A DNA stretch of 64,000 bases. Origin: Rhodanobacter glycinis. Lineage in GTDB: Bacteria; Pseudomonadota; Gammaproteobacteria; Xanthomonadales; Rhodanobacteraceae. The notes under the pieces were generated by a model. The model ran no database searches. It saw only the letters and a list, made by a program, of their open reading frames with translations, and was not told where the DNA came from. The stretch is taken from contig NZ_RCZB01000002.1 in NCBI RefSeq assembly GCF_006438785.1, forward strand, positions 434,001 to 498,000, written 5' to 3'. Numbering within the stretch: position 1 is the first letter of the stretch; each line of letters begins with the position of its first letter. Both the position numbers and the translations under genes were made by a program. Positions 44,112 through 54,184 of the stretch are shown here, piece after piece.

Positions 44112-44145
44112 AAATGATATCGGTATCAAGATACCGATATCATTT
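44112..44145. promoter_or_regulatory. 34-bp perfect palindrome, paired LacI-type operators
   Basis: Two 16-base arms (44112-44127 and 44130-44145) are exact inverted repeats around a central AA. Each arm contains a LacI-like 14-mer with central CG: TGATATCGGTATCA at 44115-44128 and AGATACCGATATCA at 44129-44142. It lies in the 320-base gap between the divergent fused GH65 gene and the LacI gene, which holds no other gene. It should be the operator for the whole island. Confidence 0.75.
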
Positions 44146-44355
44146 GATCGATCGCTGTTTTCCCTGTTTGGTCAGGGTCGGAGGGAAGGGCATGAATCCC
44201 TATCTGCCTGGCGCGTCAGCGCGGTATCCGGCGGCGCATGGCGAGGTTGCATCGGCAGGGCGAATATCGACACACTGCAAGCGTCGGTCCGGGTCATCGC
44301 TGCAGTCCGGCAGCGTCGCGACACCGGATCGGCCACGCCAACAGGGGTCAGATAG

Positions 44356-45360
44356 TTGAGCAAGAAAGGCGCGCGCAAGAACGCGTCAGGCGGCCTGACC
44401 ATGGCCGATCTGGCGCAACTGGCCGGGGTATCCAAGATCACGGTCTCGCGGGCGCTGGGCGACAGCCCACTGGTCAACCCGGAAACCCGCGAGCGGATCC
44501 AGGCGCTGGCGCGCGAGCATGGCTACAAGCTCAACATCAGCGCGCGCAACCTGCGCCTGCGCCGCAGCCATACCGTGGCCGTGATCGTGGAAATGAAGCC
44601 TTCCACAGATCGCACCATGTTCGATCCGTATCCGCTGGTGTTGCTGGGCGGCATTTCGCAGGAACTGACGGCGGCAGGCTACAGCGTGCTGCTGACCACC
44701 CGCCAAGGTGCCACCGCGGCGGCGGTGCAGGCTGCCGACGGCCTGATCCTGCTGGGCCAGGGCGTACACCAGGACGCGGTGCGCCGGTTCGACAAGTTGC
44801 GCCTGCCGATGGTGGTGTGGGGCGCGCAATCGGGCAGTGATGCGCACGTGGTGGTGGGCAGCGACAACCGGCTCGGTGGCGCCGTGGTGGCCCGGCATTT
44901 CATCGCGCTGGGTCGGCGCCGTCCGGTGTTCATCGGCAACCCCAGTCACCCGGAGATCTTCGAGCGCCTGAATGGCTTTGTCGACGCGTTGGCGGTGCAC
45001 GGAATCAAGCCGCTGTTGATGCGGCGCGACGAGTTCACCCTGGATTCGGGGATGGACGCGGTGCGCTCGCTGCATGCCCGCAAAGTCGGCTTCGATGCGA
45101 TCTTCGCCTGCAACGACCTGCTGGCGATGGGCGCGATCCGCGCCACGCTGGATCTGGGGCGCTCGGTGCCGGCCGATGTCTCGATCGTTGGCTATGACGA
45201 CATGCCACTTGGCGCCAGCTTCCTGCCGCCGTTGAGTTCGGTGCGACAGGACTGGCAGGAGGGCGGCATGCTGCTGGCACGCAAGGTGCTGGCGCTGATC
45301 GAGGGCGAGCCGGCCAGCTCGGAATGCCTGCCGGTCAGCCTGATCGTGCGTTCGACCTGA
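44356..45360 (+). CDS. LacI-family regulator of the glucoside island
   Basis: A 334-residue LacI/GalR regulator. The helix-turn-helix and hinge (about 15-65) read LTMADLAQLAGVSKITVSRA and NISARNLRLRRS. The effector domain has GLILLGQGVHQDAVRRFDKL and FDAIFACNDLLAMGAI and ends VSIVGYDDMPLG. Start is TTG 44356, with AGGGG about nine bases upstream; the next Met (44401) would truncate the DNA-binding domain. It is divergent from the fused GH65 gene across a 34-bp palindrome, its probable binding site. It stops 13 bases from the pilS stop on the other strand, marking the island edge. Confidence 0.92.
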   Translation: MSKKGARKNASGGLTMADLAQLAGVSKITVSRALGDSPLVNPETRERIQALAREHGYKLNISARNLRLRRSHTVAVIVEMKPSTDRTMFDPYPLVLLGGISQELTAAGYSVLLTTRQGATAAAVQAADGLILLGQGVHQDAVRRFDKLRLPMVVWGAQSGSDAHVVVGSDNRLGGAVVARHFIALGRRRPVFIGNPSHPEIFERLNGFVDALAVHGIKPLLMRRDEFTLDSGMDAVRSLHARKVGFDAIFACNDLLAMGAIRATLDLGRSVPADVSIVGYDDMPLGASFLPPLSSVRQDWQEGGMLLARKVLALIEGEPASSECLPVSLIVRST

Positions 45361-45373
45361 CCGCCTGTCGCGC

Positions 45374-47023
45374 TCAGCGCGTGGCGGCAGTCTGGGCGGT
45401 TTCTGCGGCGTCGGCGGGACTGCGCGCCGGTGGTGTCAGCACCAGCCGGAAACAGCTGCCGCCGCCGGCCACGCGCACGTATTCCAGCGACGCCTGATTG
45501 GCGTCACTCATTTGCCGGGCCAGGTACAGGCCCAGGCCGGTGCCGTATTCGTGGGTGGTGTAGAACGGTTCAAAAATTTGCGCGGCCACCTTCGGCGCGA
45601 TGCCGGGGCCACGGTCGATTACTTCGAGGATCGGCACGCCGTGCTCGCCCTGCCGGGTCACCACCATCACCCGTGCCGGCTCGCCGGGCAGGCGACCGTA
45701 GCGCAGCGCGTTCTGCACCAGGTTCCATACCACCTGCTGCAGTTGCTGCGGATCGGCCACCGCCGCCACCGGCGTGCCGCTGCTGGCGATCACGCGCAGC
45801 GAATCGGCGCCGAGGTCGTTGCCCTGACTGTATTCCTCGACGAAACCCTGCGCCCAGTGGCCGAGATCCAGCGTTTCCGGCCGCGAGCGTTCACGCCGCG
45901 ACAGCTGCAGGATGTTCTCGATGATCTCGTTGAGCCGGATGCAGTGGTTGTTGATGATCTCGACCATGCGCTGGTCGGTGGCATCCATGCTTTTGGACTC
46001 GGCCAGCAATTGCGCCGAGTAGCGTATGGCGGCCAGCGGGTTGCGGATCTCGTGCGCGATCGAGGCGGACAGCCGGCCCAGCGAAGTGAGCGTGAGCTCC
46101 TCGGCGCGGCGCGACAGCAGCGAGGTGTCGTCGAGAAAGATCAGCACGTGCGAATCGTCGTTCGGCGCAAGGCGGGTGAAGCGCGGCACCACCTCGGGCA
46201 CGCCATCGGCGAGCTGGGTGGCGGTTTCGTCCAACTTTCCGGAAGTCATCCAATGGTAAAGCCGGCGCGACAGCTCCGGCGCCAGCTGGCCGAGGTCGCG
46301 CTGGTCGGCGCCCGGATTGCCCATCAGCATCCACGCCGACTCGTTGATCTGGTGGATGCGGTTGGCGTCGTCGACCAGCAGCACGCCGGTCTTCATGCGG
46401 CGGATGATCAGCTCGTTGATCTGCGACAGGTTGGCCAGGTCGGTGCTGCGCTGTTCGGCCAGCGCTTCGGTGGCGCGCAGTTGCCGGCCCAGCACGTGGC
46501 ACAGCGTGGTGCTGGCGAAATAGGCCAGGCCGAACAGCGCCGCCTCCAGCAGGTCGCCGCCGGTACTGCTTGTCGACGATCCGAAAAAGGTATGCCCGAG
46601 CATGCCCAGCGTGGCCAGCGCGGCGAAGAAGCTGGACAGCCGCAGCGGCAGGATCAGCGCACCGGCGCTGAGGTTCACCGCCAGCATCATCGCGATGCCG
46701 ATGCGCGCGTCATGCATTGCGGCGATCGCCAGCACGGCAGCGACAATGTCCACCACCAGGGTTGTCGCCACCGTCGCCCGGGCGTACGGCATGCTGCGCC
46801 GGTTCAGCAGCAGCGCGACCAGCGCGAAGATCAGATACAGCGTGGTGACGGTGCGGGCAAAGCCGGGTGTCGCCAGTTGTGGCCAGCCCATGCCGGCCGG
46901 ACTGAACGCCAACCCGGCATACACCAAGGCCTGCACCAGCCGGAACACGTTGAGGAACGACAGCTCGTGACGAATCGTTGCCGGGCCTGCGGACGAGGCA
47001 GTGAAAGATGGCGCGCTGGACAC
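45374..47023 (-). CDS. pilS: Type IV pilus sensor kinase PilS
   Basis: Membrane histidine kinase of 549 residues that controls PilR and thereby pilin expression. Six helices occupy about residues 20-190, followed by a cytoplasmic PAS domain (INELIIRRMKTGVLLVDDAN), a phospho-acceptor His in SASIAHEIRNPLAAIRYSAQ, and an ATPase domain with NLVQNALRYG, DRGPGIAP and GTGLGLYLARQMS. The linker LSQINELIIRRMKTG is diagnostic of PilS. GTG 47023 is chosen, preceded by AGGAGTG. It is divergent from sucC across 289 bases. Its usual downstream partner pilR is displaced about 16 kb by the sugar island. Confidence 0.9.
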   Translation of the reverse strand: MSSAPSFTASSAGPATIRHELSFLNVFRLVQALVYAGLAFSPAGMGWPQLATPGFARTVTTLYLIFALVALLLNRRSMPYARATVATTLVVDIVAAVLAIAAMHDARIGIAMMLAVNLSAGALILPLRLSSFFAALATLGMLGHTFFGSSTSSTGGDLLEAALFGLAYFASTTLCHVLGRQLRATEALAEQRSTDLANLSQINELIIRRMKTGVLLVDDANRIHQINESAWMLMGNPGADQRDLGQLAPELSRRLYHWMTSGKLDETATQLADGVPEVVPRFTRLAPNDDSHVLIFLDDTSLLSRRAEELTLTSLGRLSASIAHEIRNPLAAIRYSAQLLAESKSMDATDQRMVEIINNHCIRLNEIIENILQLSRRERSRPETLDLGHWAQGFVEEYSQGNDLGADSLRVIASSGTPVAAVADPQQLQQVVWNLVQNALRYGRLPGEPARVMVVTRQGEHGVPILEVIDRGPGIAPKVAAQIFEPFYTTHEYGTGLGLYLARQMSDANQASLEYVRVAGGGSCFRLVLTPPARSPADAAETAQTAATR

Positions 47024-47312
47024 GTGGCTGGGCACTCCTGGCAGTTCAGAGCGAGTATAGATGGGCGGATCGGAGCTGTGCCGGTGCGCCAAAGCGCATG
47101 AAACCGCGCTGCGTGGGCGCCAAAACAGGCCGCCCTTTCCATTGCCGCCCGCTTCCGCGAAAATGGGCGGCCGTATTGCGCGGTTTCTGCCAGCTCGCAG
47201 GGCAGGCGCACTGCACGCCGGCAGCGCGTCAATCCGCCGTCCGACCTTCCTGACCCACGCCGATATGCCAGCGTGCGGCCGCCATCGTTTTTCCGTTCGC
47301 TCGAGGTATCGA

Positions 47313-48476
<1,164 letters not shown>

Positions 48477-48487
48477 GGAGTAATCGA

Positions 48488-49363
48488 ATGAGCGTTTTGG
48501 TCAACAAGAACACCAAGGTGATCGTGCAGGGCTTCACCGGCCAGCAGGGCACCTTCCATGCACAGCAGTGCCTCGACTACGGCACCAAAGTGGTCGGCGG
48601 CGTGACCCCGGGCAAGGGCGGCTCCGAGCACATCGGGCTGCCGGTCTTCAATTCGGTCGATGAAGCCGTCAACCAGACCGGCGCCGACGCGTCGGTGATC
48701 TTCGTGCCGCCACCGTTCGCGGCCGACTCGATCCTGGAAGCGATCGACGCCGGCATCAAGGTCATCGTGGCGATCACCGAAGGCATCCCGGTGCTCGACA
48801 TGCTGCGCGTCAAGAACGTGCTGCAGCAGCACCCGGAGATCGTGCTGATCGGGCCGAACTGCCCGGGCATCATCACCCCGGGTGAATGCAAGATCGGCAT
48901 CATGCCCGGTCACATCCACCAGAAGGGCAAGGTCGGCGTGGTCTCGCGTTCCGGCACGCTCACCTACGAAGCCGTGTTCCAGACCACCAACGAAGGCCTC
49001 GGCCAGAGCACGGTGATCGGCATCGGCGGCGACCCGATCAACGGCCTGAGCTTCATCGACTGCCTGAAGCTGTTCCAGGACGACCCGCAGACCGAAGGCA
49101 TCATCATGGTCGGCGAGATCGGCGGCAGCGCCGAGGAAGACGCTGCCGAGTTCATCGGCGAGTACGTGACCAAGCCGGTGGTGTCGTTCATCGCCGGCGC
49201 CTCGGCCCCGGCCGGCAAGCGCATGGGCCATGCCGGCGCGATCATCTCCGGCGGCAAAGGCACCGCCGCCGCGAAGTTCGCCGCGCTGGAGAAGGCCGGC
49301 GTCACTACGGTGAAGTCGCCGGCCGACCTCGGCAAGACGCTCGCAGGGCTGATGAAAAAGTAA
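48488..49363 (+). CDS. sucD: Succinyl-CoA synthetase alpha subunit
   Basis: Alpha chain (291 residues) of the ligase. The N-terminal CoA-binding Rossmann fold has [20 protein letters not shown] and [11 protein letters not shown]. The transiently phosphorylated His248 lies in [30 protein letters not shown] precedes the ATG. It forms a two-gene operon with sucC, ended by a 30-bp palindromic terminator. Confidence 0.98.
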   Translation: MSVLVNKNTKVIVQGFTGQQGTFHAQQCLDYGTKVVGGVTPGKGGSEHIGLPVFNSVDEAVNQTGADASVIFVPPPFAADSILEAIDAGIKVIVAITEGIPVLDMLRVKNVLQQHPEIVLIGPNCPGIITPGECKIGIMPGHIHQKGKVGVVSRSGTLTYEAVFQTTNEGLGQSTVIGIGGDPINGLSFIDCLKLFQDDPQTEGIIMVGEIGGSAEEDAAEFIGEYVTKPVVSFIAGASAPAGKRMGHAGAIISGGKGTAAAKFAALEKAGVTTVKSPADLGKTLAGLMKK

Positions 49364-49386
49364 GTCAGCACCGAGTGGACTAAAAT

Positions 49387-49420
49387 GCGAAGGCCGCGAC
49401 ATGTCGCGGCCTTCGCTATT
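49387..49420 (+). terminator. Palindromic terminator after sucCD
   Basis: Two perfectly complementary 15-base arms (49387-49401 and 49402-49416) form a near-loopless stem, followed by TATTT and preceded by TAAAAT. It lies 24 bases after the sucD stop and ends about 20 bases before nadE. The short U-tract makes it moderate in strength. Confidence 0.75.
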
Positions 49421-49436
49421 TCTGGAGCATGTACAT

Positions 49437-51068
49437 ATGGCAAGGCTGCGTCTGGCGCTGGCACAGTTCGATTTTGCGGTGGGTGCGGTGGCCGCGAATG
49501 CCGCCAAAGTGGGCGATCTGATTGCCCAGGCGCGCAGCGGCGGTGCCGGACTGGTGGCGTTTCCGGAGCTGACTCTGAGCGGTTATCCGCCGGAAGATCT
49601 GTTGTTGCGGCCGAGCTTCCTCGCCGCCTGCGATAGCGAACTCAACGCACTGACTGCCGCGACCCATGGTATCGCCGCGCTGGTCGGCCATCCGCACAGC
49701 GAAGGCGAGGTGTTCAACGCGGCAAGCCTGCTGCGCGAAGGGCGTATCGAAGTGACCGCGCACAAGCAGGCATTGCCCAATTACGGCGTGTTCGACGACA
49801 AGCGCTATTTTCGCCCCGGTCACGAGACGGTTACCGTGATGATCGATGGCGTGCGTGTGGGCCTGTTGATCTGCGAGGATATCTGGCAACCGGAACCAGC
49901 CGCGCAAGCCGCGGCAGCCGGCGCGGAGCTGCTGGTGGTGGTCAACGCCTCGCCGTGGGATAACGCCAAGCGGGTCGAACGCGAAGCGGTGCTGATCGCC
50001 CGTGCCCGCGAAACCGGTTGCGCAATCGCCTATCTCAACCTGGTCGGCGGCCAGGACGAGGTGGTCTATGACGGCGCCTCGCTGCTGGTGAACGGCGACG
50101 GCTCGATCGCGGCACGGGCACCGGCGTTTGTCGATGCGCTGCTTTGGGCCGAGTTCGATCCGGCCGCGCGCACATTGTCGGCGGAGAACTGGCCGGTTGC
50201 CGGCGATGACTCGATCGAGGCGACGCTGTATGCCGCCCTGGTGCGTGGCACCCGTGATTACATCGACAAGAACGGGTTCGGTGGTGTGTTGCTGGGGCTG
50301 TCCGGCGGCATCGATTCGGCGCTGACGCTGGCGCTGGCAGTCGATGCGCTGGGCGCCGACCGGGTCACCGCGGTGATGATGCCCACCCGTTACACCTCGC
50401 AGCTGTCGCTGGACGGTGCGCGCGCCCAGGCGAAAAAACTTGGTGTGGACTATCACGTGATCTCGATCGAACAGACTTATGAGTCGTTCGTTACCGCGCT
50501 GACCCCGGCGTTCGGCGGCAAGGGCGCGGATACGACGGAAGAGAACCTGCAGTCGCGCACCCGCGGCGTGATGCTGATGGCGCTGTCCAACAAGCATGGC
50601 CGGCTGCTGCTGGCGACCGGCAACAAGAGCGAGATGGCGGTGGGCTACGCCACGCTGTATGGCGACATGTGCGGCGCCTACGCGCCGCTGAAGGACGTCT
50701 ACAAGACTGTGGTGTACAAGCTGTCGCGCTGGCGCAATGCGCAGGCGGCAATGGCCGGCGAAGGCGACAGGATTCCGGCCGCGGTGATCGAGCGGCCACC
50801 GTCGGCGGAACTGCGCGACAACCAGACCGACCAGGATTCGCTGCCGCCGTACGATGAACTGGATGCCATCCTCGAGCGCTTCATCGAGCGCGAGCAGTCA
50901 CAGGCGGATATCGTGATACAGGGCTTTCACGCCGATACGGTGCGCCGGGTGGTGCGGCTGGTGCTGCTGAACGAATTCAAGCGCCGCCAATCCGCTCCCG
51001 GGCCGCGTGTGACCACCCGCGCGTTCGGGCGCGAACGGCGCTATCCAATCACTTCCGGATGGCGTTGA
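49437..51068 (+). CDS. nadE: Glutamine-dependent NAD+ synthetase
   Basis: Catalyses the last step of NAD synthesis, amidating deamido-NAD with glutamine nitrogen and ATP. Its 543 residues comprise an N-terminal nitrilase-type glutaminase (Glu in AFPELTLSGYPPEDLL, Lys in HKQALPNYGVFDDKRYF, Cys in LLICEDIWQPE) and a C-terminal synthetase with the ATP loop GLSGGIDSALT and LLATGNKSEMAVGYATLYGD. ATG 49437 is chosen, preceded by GGAG; an upstream in-frame ATG at 49401 falls inside the terminator stem. Confidence 0.97.
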   Translation: MARLRLALAQFDFAVGAVAANAAKVGDLIAQARSGGAGLVAFPELTLSGYPPEDLLLRPSFLAACDSELNALTAATHGIAALVGHPHSEGEVFNAASLLREGRIEVTAHKQALPNYGVFDDKRYFRPGHETVTVMIDGVRVGLLICEDIWQPEPAAQAAAAGAELLVVVNASPWDNAKRVEREAVLIARARETGCAIAYLNLVGGQDEVVYDGASLLVNGDGSIAARAPAFVDALLWAEFDPAARTLSAENWPVAGDDSIEATLYAALVRGTRDYIDKNGFGGVLLGLSGGIDSALTLALAVDALGADRVTAVMMPTRYTSQLSLDGARAQAKKLGVDYHVISIEQTYESFVTALTPAFGGKGADTTEENLQSRTRGVMLMALSNKHGRLLLATGNKSEMAVGYATLYGDMCGAYAPLKDVYKTVVYKLSRWRNAQAAMAGEGDRIPAAVIERPPSAELRDNQTDQDSLPPYDELDAILERFIEREQSQADIVIQGFHADTVRRVVRLVLLNEFKRRQSAPGPRVTTRAFGRERRYPITSGWR

Positions 51069-51227
51069 CCCTTCTGGGCAGATGATCACCCTGGCGCCTG
51101 CCGGAGCATGGCACGTTCGCGCCCTGGCCCTCTGGCGACCCACCGCGAGTCCTCTTGCGGGTGAGAGGGTTGTGACCGAAGGAAATCGCTGTGGGAGGGT
51201 GTGGGGCAGGACTTGCGGAATCCCCAC

Positions 51228-51251
51228 AAAAAGCCGGCAATTACGCCGGCT
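51228..51251 (-). terminator. Intrinsic terminator after bamD
   Basis: On the minus strand AGCCGGC, loop GTAATT and GCCGGCT form a 7-bp stem followed directly by TTTTG. It lies 29 bases after the bamD stop. The remainder of the 211-base nadE/bamD convergent gap (51069-51279) shows no gene. Confidence 0.85.
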
Positions 51252-51279
51252 CTCCAGTTTCAGACGGATCGATGACCGA

Positions 51280-52146
51280 TCAATGATGACCCGAGAACGG
51301 CACCAGCTTGCGCAGGGTGGACGGTGCGTGCGGCCACTTGGCGTCGGTCAGGTACGGATGGTTCGGATAGTTCAGTGCCAGCACCTGACGCGACTGGTCG
51401 GCCAGGGCTTTCTGATCGAGCGCCAGATAACTGCGGGAGAGAATCGCCAGCGCATCGCCGGCCTGCGGCGCCTGCTGGTAGTGCTCGATCACATACTGCG
51501 AGCGATCAGCCGCGGCGATGTAGGCCTTGTTGCGCAGGTAGAACTCGGCCACGTTGATTTCGAACTGGGCCAGCACGTTGCGCAGGTAGATCATGCGCTG
51601 GCGTGCATCGGCGGTGTACGCGCTGTCGGGGAAGCGCCGCGACAGTTCGGAGAAGTCGTCGAACGCCTGCAGGTTGTAGCCCTGGTCTCGCCGCGCTTCC
51701 GAGCCTCCCCGACCGATGTAGCGCTCGATCACGCCGCTGGTGCGATCGAAATTGATCAGACCGCGCAGGTAGTAGGCATAATCGACATGTTTGTTGGTCG
51801 GATACGTCTTGATGAAGCGGTTCACGGTCGACAAGGCATCATCCGGCTGGTTGTCCTTGTACTGCGAGTAGGCCAGATCGAGTTGGGCCTGTTCGTTGTA
51901 CTCACCCGACGGGAAGCGCGCGATCAGGCGCTGGTAGGCCTTGCTGGCGGCAGCGTAGTCGGCATTCACCATCGAGGCATGTGCATTGTCGTACAGCGCG
52001 TCCACCGGCATGTTGTCGATGGTGTCGTGCTTCGACCTGAACATCGAACATGCACTCACCGACACCGCGAGCGCGAGCATGGCGAGCACCTTGAGGGCAG
52101 GCAATTTGGACATCGGCAGCTTGGACAAGCCCATTGATAGGCGCAT
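51280..52146 (-). CDS. bamD: Outer-membrane assembly lipoprotein BamD
   Basis: Lipoprotein component of the BAM complex that folds outer-membrane proteins. Its 288 residues begin with a signal peptide and lipobox VSVSAC ahead of SMFRSK. A string of TPR-like helices follows (LYDNAHASMVNADYAAASKA, then YQRLIARFPSGEYNEQAQLD and AYSQYKDNQPDDAL). ATG 52146 is used; 52134 is possible. It is divergent from rluD, and the order bamD, rluD, pgeF, clpB matches that of other gammaproteobacteria. Confidence 0.95.
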   Translation of the reverse strand: MRLSMGLSKLPMSKLPALKVLAMLALAVSVSACSMFRSKHDTIDNMPVDALYDNAHASMVNADYAAASKAYQRLIARFPSGEYNEQAQLDLAYSQYKDNQPDDALSTVNRFIKTYPTNKHVDYAYYLRGLINFDRTSGVIERYIGRGGSEARRDQGYNLQAFDDFSELSRRFPDSAYTADARQRMIYLRNVLAQFEINVAEFYLRNKAYIAAADRSQYVIEHYQQAPQAGDALAILSRSYLALDQKALADQSRQVLALNYPNHPYLTDAKWPHAPSTLRKLVPFSGHH

Positions 52147-52216
52147 AGGAATGAATTCAGATGTTTGAACGAAAAGGCATGATAGCCGAAACCGGCCGCG
52201 GCCCGCGGAGCGTGGC

Positions 52217-53191
52217 ATGACCACGATCCGGCGCGAGGCCGAGGTGCCGCTGGCCGCCGCAGGACGCAGGTTCGACCAGGCTTTGGCCGAGATGTTCCCC
52301 GACTATTCGCGTTCGCGGCTCAGCGGCTGGATCAAATCCGGTGCGGTGACCCTGGATGGCGCACAGGCGCCGCCGCGGCAGCTGCTGCGCGGTGGCGAGC
52401 AGGTGCGGCTGCAGGTCGAGCTGGAAACCGAGGTGACCAGTGCGCCCGAGGACATCGCGCTGGACATCGTGCATGAGGATGAACACCTGCTGGTGCTGAA
52501 CAAGTCGTCCGGGCTGGTGGTCCATCCCGGCGCCGGCAACCCGGCCGGCACCCTGCTCAACGCCTTGCTGCACCACGATCCGAAGCTTGCCGAACTGCCG
52601 CGCGCGGGCATCGTGCACCGGCTCGACAAGGACACCTCCGGCCTGATGGTGGTGGCGAAGACACTGCCGGCGTACACCGCGCTGGTCGATCTGTTGTCGC
52701 GCCACGAGGTGGAGCGCCAGTACGAGGCTGTGGTGCTGGGCACGATGGTCGCCGGTGGCACGGTGGACGAGCCGATCGGCCGCAGCATGGGCGATCGCCT
52801 GCGTCAGGCGGTGCGCGATGAAGAGGACGGCAAGCGCGCGGTGACCCATTACCGGCTGCGCGAGCGCTTCCGCGCGCACAGCTTGCTGCAGTGCCAGCTG
52901 GAGACCGGCCGCACGCATCAGATCCGCGTGCATTTGGCGCACATCGGCCATCCGCTGATTGGTGACCCGTTGTACGGCGGCGGCCTGAAGCTGCCCAAGG
53001 GCGCCAGTGCGGAACTGATCACCATGCTGCGCGGCTTTCGCCGGCAGGCGCTGCATGCCGAGAAGCTGTCGTTCATCCACCCGGTCAGCGGCGAAGCGTT
53101 GTCGTTCAGCGCCGAACGGCCAAGCGACCAGTTGGCCCTGATCGAAGCGTTGCGTGCGGATCTGCTCGAACACGGTTCGGAGCATTACTGA
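52217..53191 (+). CDS. rluD: 23S rRNA pseudouridine synthase RluD
   Basis: Makes pseudouridines in helix 69 of 23S rRNA (positions 1911, 1915 and 1917 in E. coli numbering). Its 324 residues comprise an N-terminal S4 RNA-binding domain ([20 protein letters not shown]) and a catalytic domain with the Asp motif [17 protein letters not shown], then [20 protein letters not shown]. It is divergent from bamD and 76 bases ahead of pgeF, with which it probably shares a transcript. Confidence 0.95.
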   Translation: MTTIRREAEVPLAAAGRRFDQALAEMFPDYSRSRLSGWIKSGAVTLDGAQAPPRQLLRGGEQVRLQVELETEVTSAPEDIALDIVHEDEHLLVLNKSSGLVVHPGAGNPAGTLLNALLHHDPKLAELPRAGIVHRLDKDTSGLMVVAKTLPAYTALVDLLSRHEVERQYEAVVLGTMVAGGTVDEPIGRSMGDRLRQAVRDEEDGKRAVTHYRLRERFRAHSLLQCQLETGRTHQIRVHLAHIGHPLIGDPLYGGGLKLPKGASAELITMLRGFRRQALHAEKLSFIHPVSGEALSFSAERPSDQLALIEALRADLLEHGSEHY

Positions 53192-53267
53192 GTCGGACGG
53201 GCAGTGCCGCTGTGCGACGGGCTTCGTTTAAGCTGCGCTACTCCCGTTCCACGATTCCCCGCGACTC

Positions 53268-54011
53268 ATGACCGATACCTGGATCTTTCCCGACTGGCCG
53301 GCTCCGCCGCGGGTGCATGCAGCCGTTTCCACCCGTCTGGGGCCAGGCCTGTCGGCGGCGCCGTTCGAACGCTTCAATCTCGGCCTGCGCAGCGGCGATT
53401 CGGCCGATGCGGTCGGCGCCAATCGCAGCGCGCTGCAGCAGGCGCTGGCGCTGCCGGCGTCGCCGCGCTGGCTGCGCCAGGTTCATGGCATCAACGTGGC
53501 CGAGCTGGGGCCGCTGCCCAGTGCGGACGAACCGCAGGCGGATGCTGCGGTATCCCGCATCACGGGCACCGTGCTTTCGATCCTCACCGCCGACTGCCTG
53601 CCGGTACTGTTCTGCGCCGACGATGGCCGCGAGATTGCCGCGGCGCACGCTGGCTGGCGCGGGCTGGCTGGTGGTGTGCTGGAGGCAACGCTGACCCAGC
53701 TGGAGACTTCACCTGCGCGGGTGCTGGCCTGGTTGGGGCCATGCATCGGTGCTGCCTCGTATGAAGTCGGGGAGGAAGTGCGTGCTGCCTTCGTCGACTG
53801 TCATGCGAAGGCGTCCACCTGTTTCGTGTCGACCCGACCGGGCCACTGGCGGTGCGATCTGGTCGGGCTGGCGCGGCAACGGCTGGCGTCTGCGGGGCTC
53901 ACGCAGATCCATGGCGGCGGCTTCGATACGCTGGCCGATTCACGCTTCTATTCGTACCGCCGCGACGGTGCGCGCAGTGGCCGCTTCGCCAGCTTGATCT
54001 GGCTCGAATAG
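53268..54011 (+). CDS. pgeF: Peptidoglycan editing factor PgeF (YfiH/laccase-domain)
   Basis: A 247-residue multicopper-oxidase-like (DUF152) protein. Family members hydrolyse wrongly built UDP-MurNAc-L-Ser to keep L-Ala in peptidoglycan; some have purine nucleoside activity. Conserved metal residues are visible in WLRQVHGINV, ILTADCLPVLF and AAAHAGWRGLAGG, plus GPCIGAASYEVG. It lies between rluD and clpB, as in E. coli. Confidence 0.93.
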   Translation: MTDTWIFPDWPAPPRVHAAVSTRLGPGLSAAPFERFNLGLRSGDSADAVGANRSALQQALALPASPRWLRQVHGINVAELGPLPSADEPQADAAVSRITGTVLSILTADCLPVLFCADDGREIAAAHAGWRGLAGGVLEATLTQLETSPARVLAWLGPCIGAASYEVGEEVRAAFVDCHAKASTCFVSTRPGHWRCDLVGLARQRLASAGLTQIHGGGFDTLADSRFYSYRRDGARSGRFASLIWLE

Positions 54012-54106
54012 TCATGCGCCGGGCCGACCCGCGCTCCGTCGACATCAGCCTCACGCTGACAACCCGACTGTGAAGGGCGGCCACCGACGACGGAAGGCGA
54101 GCTGAT

Positions 54107-54134
54107 CTTGAATCCCTGCATGTCGTCCGCATCT
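54107..54134 (+). promoter_or_regulatory. Candidate sigma-32 heat-shock promoter of clpB
   Basis: CTTGAA (54107-54112), a 14-base spacer and CCGCATCT (54127-54134) match the RpoH consensus (CTTGAAA, 11-16 bases, CCCCATNT) at 6 of 6 and 6 of 8 positions. It lies 50 bases before the clpB start and after the pgeF stop, so clpB can be induced by heat separately from rluD-pgeF. Confidence 0.6.
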
Positions 54135-54184
54135 CGCAGGCAGTGGCGGACGCACCCGCCAGACTGATTTTCGGGGATATCGAT

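Larger units (their letters stand above)
29438..45373. other. Alpha-glucoside utilisation island splitting pilS from pilR
   Basis: pilS (stop at 45374) and pilR (start at 29437) are on the same strand in the order normally found as one operon. The whole interval is filled by nine genes for sugar uptake and breakdown: eight leftward and one rightward LacI regulator. The right edge is tight, with the LacI stop 13 bases from the pilS stop. The left edge is a 74-base gap with a short GC hairpin (29478-29492). No integrase, transposase or flanking direct repeat was seen, so the boundaries are defined only by the split gene pair. Confidence 0.6.
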
